Source of the DNA: a candidate division WOR-3 bacterium
Lineage (GTDB): Bacteria > Hydrothermota > Tepidihabitantia > SM23-42
Reading direction: 5' to 3'
Assembly: GCA_029858255.1 (NCBI GenBank)
Contig: JAOUFJ010000027.1
Coordinates: forward strand, 1 to 35,511
Length of the DNA: 35,511 bases
The stretch's first letter is position 1. Each line of letters starts with the position of its first letter. The translations under genes and the position numbers were made by a program. The notes under the pieces are model-generated. The model saw only the letters and a list, made by a program, of their open reading frames with translations, was not told the origin of the DNA and made no database searches. Of this stretch, positions 32,293-35,511 are shown in pieces.

Positions 32293-33279
32293 ATGAAAAT
32301 ATTAGTCATTGGAGGTACAAGATTTGTGGGCCGGACATTGGTAGAGAATGCTACCAAACAAGGGCATGATCTTACGCTCTTCAATCGCGGCAAATCCAAC
32401 CCAGACTTGTTCCCTGATGTTGAGAGAATAGCAGGTGATCGGGACAATGATCTGGAACTGCTAAAAGGCCGCAAATGGGATATCGTAGTAGATACATGCG
32501 GTTACGTACCACGTGTGGTCCGGAAGTCTGCAGAGATGCTGAAAGATGCAGTAGATAGGTATGTTTTCATCTCAACATTGAACGTCTATGCCGACTTCAG
32601 CAAACCTGGTACTGATGAGGAATCTCCATTAGGCAAGATAAAGGACGAGACAGTTGAGGAAGTGACCGGTGAAACCTACGGACCATTAAAGGTGTTGTGC
32701 GAGAATGTGATCAGACAAGTCTATCCTGACAGTTCAATTTTGCTAAGGTGTGGATTGATAGTTGGACCATACGATCCGACCGACCGTTTCACATACTGGC
32801 CAGTGCGCGTCCAAAGGGGAGGCGAAATCCTATGCCCCTCCCCCCCAGACATGCAGGTGCAGTTCATTGATGCACGAGACCTTGCGGATTTCATTCTGCA
32901 TTTGTCAGAGAAACGTGGTTGCGGAGCGTACAACACAACTGGCCCGGCAGATAAATTTAGTATGCAGGAATTCCTCGGGATTTGCAGTACACAAACCGAC
33001 AGCAAAGCATCTATGACCTGGGTCAGTGAAGGATTCATCACCAGCAACGAAGTCGGCCACATACCGATGTGGACGCCGACAGACTGGCGCGGCATATTTG
33101 AGGTAAATTGCATAAAGGCAATGGGTGCAGGCCTGAAATTCAGAAAATCAACTGAAACCATAACGGATACTCTTTCATGGCACGCCACTCGGCCGGTCGA
33201 CTACGAGATGAAGGTCGGTCTGAAACCTGACAAAGAGAAAGAACTGCTTGCTAAATGGCACGGCGGCATAAAAAAGTAA
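32293..33279 (+). CDS. NAD(P)-dependent epimerase/dehydratase (extended SDR)
   Basis: Seen: MKILVIGGTRFVGRTLVENA, the Rossmann loop; VFISTLNVY (Ser 94); Y129-x3-K133 in ETYGPLKVLCE, the catalytic pair; and RCGLIVGPYDPTDR. These place it in the extended SDR family, with similarity to the plant CSP41-like group acting on nucleotide sugars or RNA; substrate not known. 328 aa is normal. The open frame reaches back to 32272, but the Rossmann loop needs the ATG at 32293, 5 nt after AGGA. Its stop overlaps the next gene by 25 bp. Confidence 0.87.
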   Translation: MKILVIGGTRFVGRTLVENATKQGHDLTLFNRGKSNPDLFPDVERIAGDRDNDLELLKGRKWDIVVDTCGYVPRVVRKSAEMLKDAVDRYVFISTLNVYADFSKPGTDEESPLGKIKDETVEEVTGETYGPLKVLCENVIRQVYPDSSILLRCGLIVGPYDPTDRFTYWPVRVQRGGEILCPSPPDMQVQFIDARDLADFILHLSEKRGCGAYNTTGPADKFSMQEFLGICSTQTDSKASMTWVSEGFITSNEVGHIPMWTPTDWRGIFEVNCIKAMGAGLKFRKSTETITDTLSWHATRPVDYEMKVGLKPDKEKELLAKWHGGIKK

Positions 33280-34478
33280 CACTGTCAAAAGAAAAAGCCC
33301 GCAATTTCTTTCTCAGCAGGCAGCTCTTAACAGGCAATAAATTCCCAAAAGGCAAAGTCGGTACCCAGCGAATAATAGAACATCTCGGGTATGTTCAAAT
33401 AGATACGATTAATGTAGTAGAGCGCTCACATCATCTTGTACTACACACGCGCCAACCAGACTACAAACAGTCATTCCTCCATGACCTACAGGCAAAAGAC
33501 CGGAAGATATTCGAATACTGGGCACATGCCGCATCCTATGTACCCATGAAAGATTACCGTTATTACCTACCAGCGATAAAGAGGAAACCCAAACCCGGTT
33601 CCTGGTTTGACCAATGGACAAAGAAAAATCCGAATCTGGTCAAACAAGTCAAGCGGCGGATAGAAAAAGAGGGCCCGTTGGCACCAAGTGACTTCGGTGA
33701 TGTTGAAAACAGGAAACGCGGACCCTGGTGGGATTGGAAACCGGCAAAATCGGCACTCGAGGTTCTCTTCTGGAGAGGCGATTTGATGATCACGGAACGC
33801 CGTAATTTCCAACGCGTCTACGACCTGACCGAAAGGGTGTTGCCAAAACACGTGGATAATACAATGCCTACAGCACTGGAGGAGAAGGAGTTCTTCGTCC
33901 GCAGGGCGCTCAGTGCGCTCGGTATCGCGACGATCGGCGATATAAACAGGTACATCGGTATCAGCGGGAAACTAAATAAATGGCTGAGCAGCATGCATGA
34001 GAGGGGTGAAATAGATGAAATTGAAATCACCGGGTCAGGTAAACCTTATTATGTGCTGACAAGGGATTTAGAAAAAATAACGCACAAATCAGAGTCCATC
34101 GATGATCTTGTGCACCTCCTCTCCCCTTTTGACAACACAATCATCCTGCGTGACCGCACCCAGGCGCTGTTCGATTTCGATTATAGTCTTGAGTGCTACG
34201 TTCCAAAGCCAAAAAGGAAATACGGATATTTCAGTCTGCCGATCTTATGGCACAATCAACTCGTGGGCAGGGTCGACCCAAAGGCTGACCGTTCACGTAA
34301 AGTGCTGTTGATTCAAAACCTGCATATAGAAAAGTATATTGATGACCAGGATGTATTTTTCAAAGTCCTTGCCACTGCGATAAATGACTTCGCAAGATTT
34401 AATAAGTGTGAGCACGTTGAGATGAATACTAAAATACCATCCAGTATCAAACGCAAGATGTCATCACGGCTGTCATAG
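33255..34478 (+). CDS. YcaQ/AlkZ-like DNA glycosylase (winged-helix domain protein)
   Basis: Seen: the winged-helix N-terminus and the catalytic motif Q48-I-D50 in VQIDTINVVERSHHLVL, the QxD motif of the E. coli YcaQ (AlkX) branch that unhooks DNA interstrand crosslinks; the AlkZ branch has QxQ instead. Further matches are EYWAHAASYVPMKDY, RGPWWDWKPAKSALEVLFWRGDL (split by length), LLSPFDNTIILRDR and GRVDPKADR. 407 aa is normal. The ATG lies 25 bp inside the SDR gene, without a good ribosome site, so translation is coupled. Inference: repair of bulky alkylated bases or crosslinks. Confidence 0.92.
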   Translation: MARRHKKVTLSKEKARNFFLSRQLLTGNKFPKGKVGTQRIIEHLGYVQIDTINVVERSHHLVLHTRQPDYKQSFLHDLQAKDRKIFEYWAHAASYVPMKDYRYYLPAIKRKPKPGSWFDQWTKKNPNLVKQVKRRIEKEGPLAPSDFGDVENRKRGPWWDWKPAKSALEVLFWRGDLMITERRNFQRVYDLTERVLPKHVDNTMPTALEEKEFFVRRALSALGIATIGDINRYIGISGKLNKWLSSMHERGEIDEIEITGSGKPYYVLTRDLEKITHKSESIDDLVHLLSPFDNTIILRDRTQALFDFDYSLECYVPKPKRKYGYFSLPILWHNQLVGRVDPKADRSRKVLLIQNLHIEKYIDDQDVFFKVLATAINDFARFNKCEHVEMNTKIPSSIKRKMSSRLS

Positions 34479-34530
34479 ATGCAATGACATTTCGAATTTG
34501 GAAATGCGAATTGCGAATTTAACAAAAGAC

Positions 34531-34588
34531 GTTAGTTTCGTTTGGTTCGTTAATTTCGTTATTCTCGCTAATTTCGTCAATCCCGCTG
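34531..34588 (+). repeat. degenerate 9-bp tandem repeat, copy 3
   Basis: Units TTCGTTTGG, TTCGTTAAT, TTCGTTATT, CTCGCTAAT, TTCGTCAAT in phase. Confidence 0.75.
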
Positions 34589-34737
34589 GAAACACTCAGA
34601 ACATGGATACGATGTAGGAGGTGTATTCTCGATGCGTTCCTTACGTCACTTACTCGCCTGTCTCGAACACGGTGAGAGGAACAGTAACCACCTTATTCTT
34701 CGAGCATGTCGAGAAGATATATTAGGAAGTTCAACAA

Positions 34738-34772
34738 GGAGATTGCCGCGTCGCTTCACTCCTCGCAATGAC
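34738..34772. repeat. CATTGCGAG-type dispersed element, half copy
   Basis: GGAGATTGCCGCGTCGCTTC followed by ACTCCTCGCAATGAC: an uninterrupted right arm, the reference for the broken arm at 32154-32259. Confidence 0.75.
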
Positions 34773-34908
34773 AGACTTAGCATAGCGTGATGCGTCCGTC
34801 CTGGATTCCCCGGTTAAACCGGAGAATGACACCGGCAACTGTGGTTTCGTTACCGCTCAACTTTAGATGATGATTGCAGACGAATGCGATCTACGAACAA
34901 CGAGTACG

Positions 34909-35121
34909 TTACTTGTGTGTTCCACAGGTGGTGCAACTCGAAGAACTGCAGGTATTACAGCCAGAGCTGCCTTTGGCTCCTTTGACCTGCACGGTGGTGA
35001 AAACCTGGCAGAGTGAGGAACTCTTGCACTCGGGGCACTTCACCTTGCTCTTTCCCGAAATGCTGGTGAATTCCTCGAATTCCTTTCCGCACTTCTTGCA
35101 TTTGAACTCATAAGTTGGCAT
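34909..35121 (-). CDS. FmdB-family zinc ribbon protein, 70 aa
   Basis: Seen: MPTYEFKCKKCGKEFEEF with CKKC, then KVKCPECKSSSL with CPEC: the two C-x2-C pairs of the FmdB/CxxC_CxxC_SSSS putative regulatory family. A tail rich in Gly, Ser and Cys (SSGCNTCSSSSCTTCG) may add a further metal site. The ATG is 5 nt after a TATAAT box, with no ribosome site. Function is unknown; related proteins are often small and stand alone. Confidence 0.9.
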   Translation of the reverse strand: MPTYEFKCKKCGKEFEEFTSISGKSKVKCPECKSSSLCQVFTTVQVKGAKGSSGCNTCSSSSCTTCGTHK

Positions 35122-35126
35122 ACACT

Positions 35127-35154
35127 ATTATAATTCCAGGGAAGTGAAAGTCAA
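35127..35154 (-). promoter_or_regulatory. leaderless-type promoter of the FmdB-type gene
   Basis: Minus strand: TTGACT (35149-35154), 16-bp spacer, TATAAT (35127-35132), then 5 nt (AGTGT) to the ATG. The -35 box sits a few bases from repeat copy 4. Confidence 0.87.
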
Positions 35155-35167
35155 GACGACTTATACA

Positions 35168-35280
35168 AGAACGTTATTTTCGTTAATTTCGCTAATCTCG
35201 TTAGTCTCGCTAGTTTCGTTAATTTCGCCAATACCGCTACTTTCGTTGGTCTCGTTAATGTCGTTAGTATCGCTGAGAAC
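35168..35280 (+). repeat. degenerate 9-bp tandem repeat, copy 4
   Basis: About twelve units such as TTCGTTAAT, TTCGCTAAT, CTCGTTAGT, ATCGCTGAG follow in phase. The minus-strand ORF at 35161-35409 reads N-E-I/T repeats here and is taken as an artefact. Confidence 0.8.
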
Positions 35281-35384
35281 TTGATACTCGATTCCTGATT
35301 CTTGCTGTTCCGGATTCGGAGATACTAGATATAACAAACGTTGATCGAAGGAAATCGTCCTACTTATTGATTCCCTTCCTTTGC

Positions 35385-35511
35385 GATAGGGGATCGACTC
35401 ATTATTCATTCACCCCCACCTTTATCCTCCCCCATCAAGGGGAGGCAGGTTAGTAAATGATAGGGGATCTACTCACTATTCATTCACCTCCCTTTGATGG
35501 GAGGGGATCAT
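35385..35511. repeat. direct repeat with two inverted hairpin copies at the window end
   Basis: GATAGGGGATC-x-ACTCA(T/C)TATTCATTCAC occurs at 35385-35413 and 35459-35487 (period 74 bp). Each is followed by a hairpin: CCTCCCC/GGGGAGG (35426-35445) and CCTCCC/GGGAGG (35487-35504); the loops CATCAA and TTTGAT show that the two hairpins are reverse copies. Confidence 0.7.

Larger units (their letters stand above)
34479..34908. repeat. composite repeat island after the glycosylase gene
   Basis: 430 bp without a gene. In order: block GACATTTCGAATT / GCGAATTTAACAA (34487-34525) shared with 10495-10520; copy 3 of the 9-bp repeat (34531-34588); block TCTCGATGCGTTC... (34627-34656) shared with 21953-21985; the CATTGCGAG element arm (34738-34772); and a GGATTCCCC...GAATGACA palindrome (34803-34830, with CCGGTT-A-AACCGG at its core). 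Confidence 0.8.

Noticed and set aside
35161-35409. 82-residue minus-strand ORF with N-E-I/T-rich repeats
   Set aside because: It is made by the 9-bp tandem repeat, which has a three-codon period, and no ribosome site or promoter precedes it.
1-35511. tRNA or rRNA genes
   Set aside because: I looked for the GGTTCRANYCC arm with matching acceptor ends and for rRNA-like stretches and saw none; a covariance-model scan would be decisive.

Overview
The window is about 35.5 kb of bacterial chromosome with roughly 33 protein genes and no tRNA, rRNA, CRISPR array, insertion sequence or phage module that I could find. The gene set suggests a member of the FCB-related candidate phyla, with WOR-3 (Stahlbacteria)-like lineages the best guess. 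The signs are two large secreted proteins with C-terminal 'SPNPF/TPNPF...GVYF...K' sorting-type domains, several lipoproteins, a PEGA-domain protein, an HD-GYP/HEAT pair, a long dihydropteroate synthase, and repeat-rich spacers. This assignment is inference from gene content; no marker gene was compared.

Layout. (1) 26-1128, minus strand: sppA and a small lipoprotein gene. (2) 1264-6124, minus strand: a four-gene operon of HEAT protein, HD-GYP protein, folP and cdaA, linked by 4-bp overlaps at two of three junctions. It brings together turnover of one cyclic dinucleotide, synthesis of another, and folate synthesis. (3) 6273-10402, plus strand, divergent from region 2: the classic rpmH-rnpA-yidD-yidC-jag-mnmE cluster for ribosome, RNase P, membrane insertion and tRNA modification. 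rnpA has no ATG, GTG or TTG start. (4) 11027-14106: Lrp-like regulator, M23 lipoprotein peptidase, nucleoside phosphorylase and rubredoxin. (5) 14161-17108: an EIIA-like protein without its histidine, VanZ-like protein, hisS and an unknown helical protein. (6) 17221-21829: small genes in mixed orientation with long spacers, including two divergent paralogues of a possible GIY-YIG-like family, zinc-ribbon proteins, a slipin and a PEGA lipoprotein. (7) 22240-28408: secreted repeat protein, radical SAM enzyme, two flavoproteins, lipoprotein, and a membrane glycosyltransferase-TPR fusion. (8) 28529-35121: DUF2007 protein, FabK/nitronate monooxygenase-like enzyme, beta-propeller secreted protein, short cation-efflux protein, SDR, YcaQ/AlkZ-like DNA glycosylase and FmdB-type zinc ribbon.

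The strongest general signal is promoter architecture. Thirteen sites read TTGAC(T/A) or close to it, then a spacer of exactly 16 bp (17 in one case), then a TATAAT-like box. In eight of them the -10 box ends only 5-9 nt before the start codon, so the transcripts should be leaderless or nearly so, and these genes lack a Shine-Dalgarno sequence. The other five have a leader, four of them with a clear Shine-Dalgarno sequence.

The second signal is composite repeat islands in spacers (10403-11026, 21830-22239, 32039-32292, 34479-34908, 35155-35511). They are built from a few recurring modules: a degenerate 9-bp tandem repeat (TTCGTTAAT-like), a palindromic 'CATTGCGAG...GCAATCTC' element, and short shared blocks. 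Several ORFs in these islands are by-products of the 9-bp periodicity.
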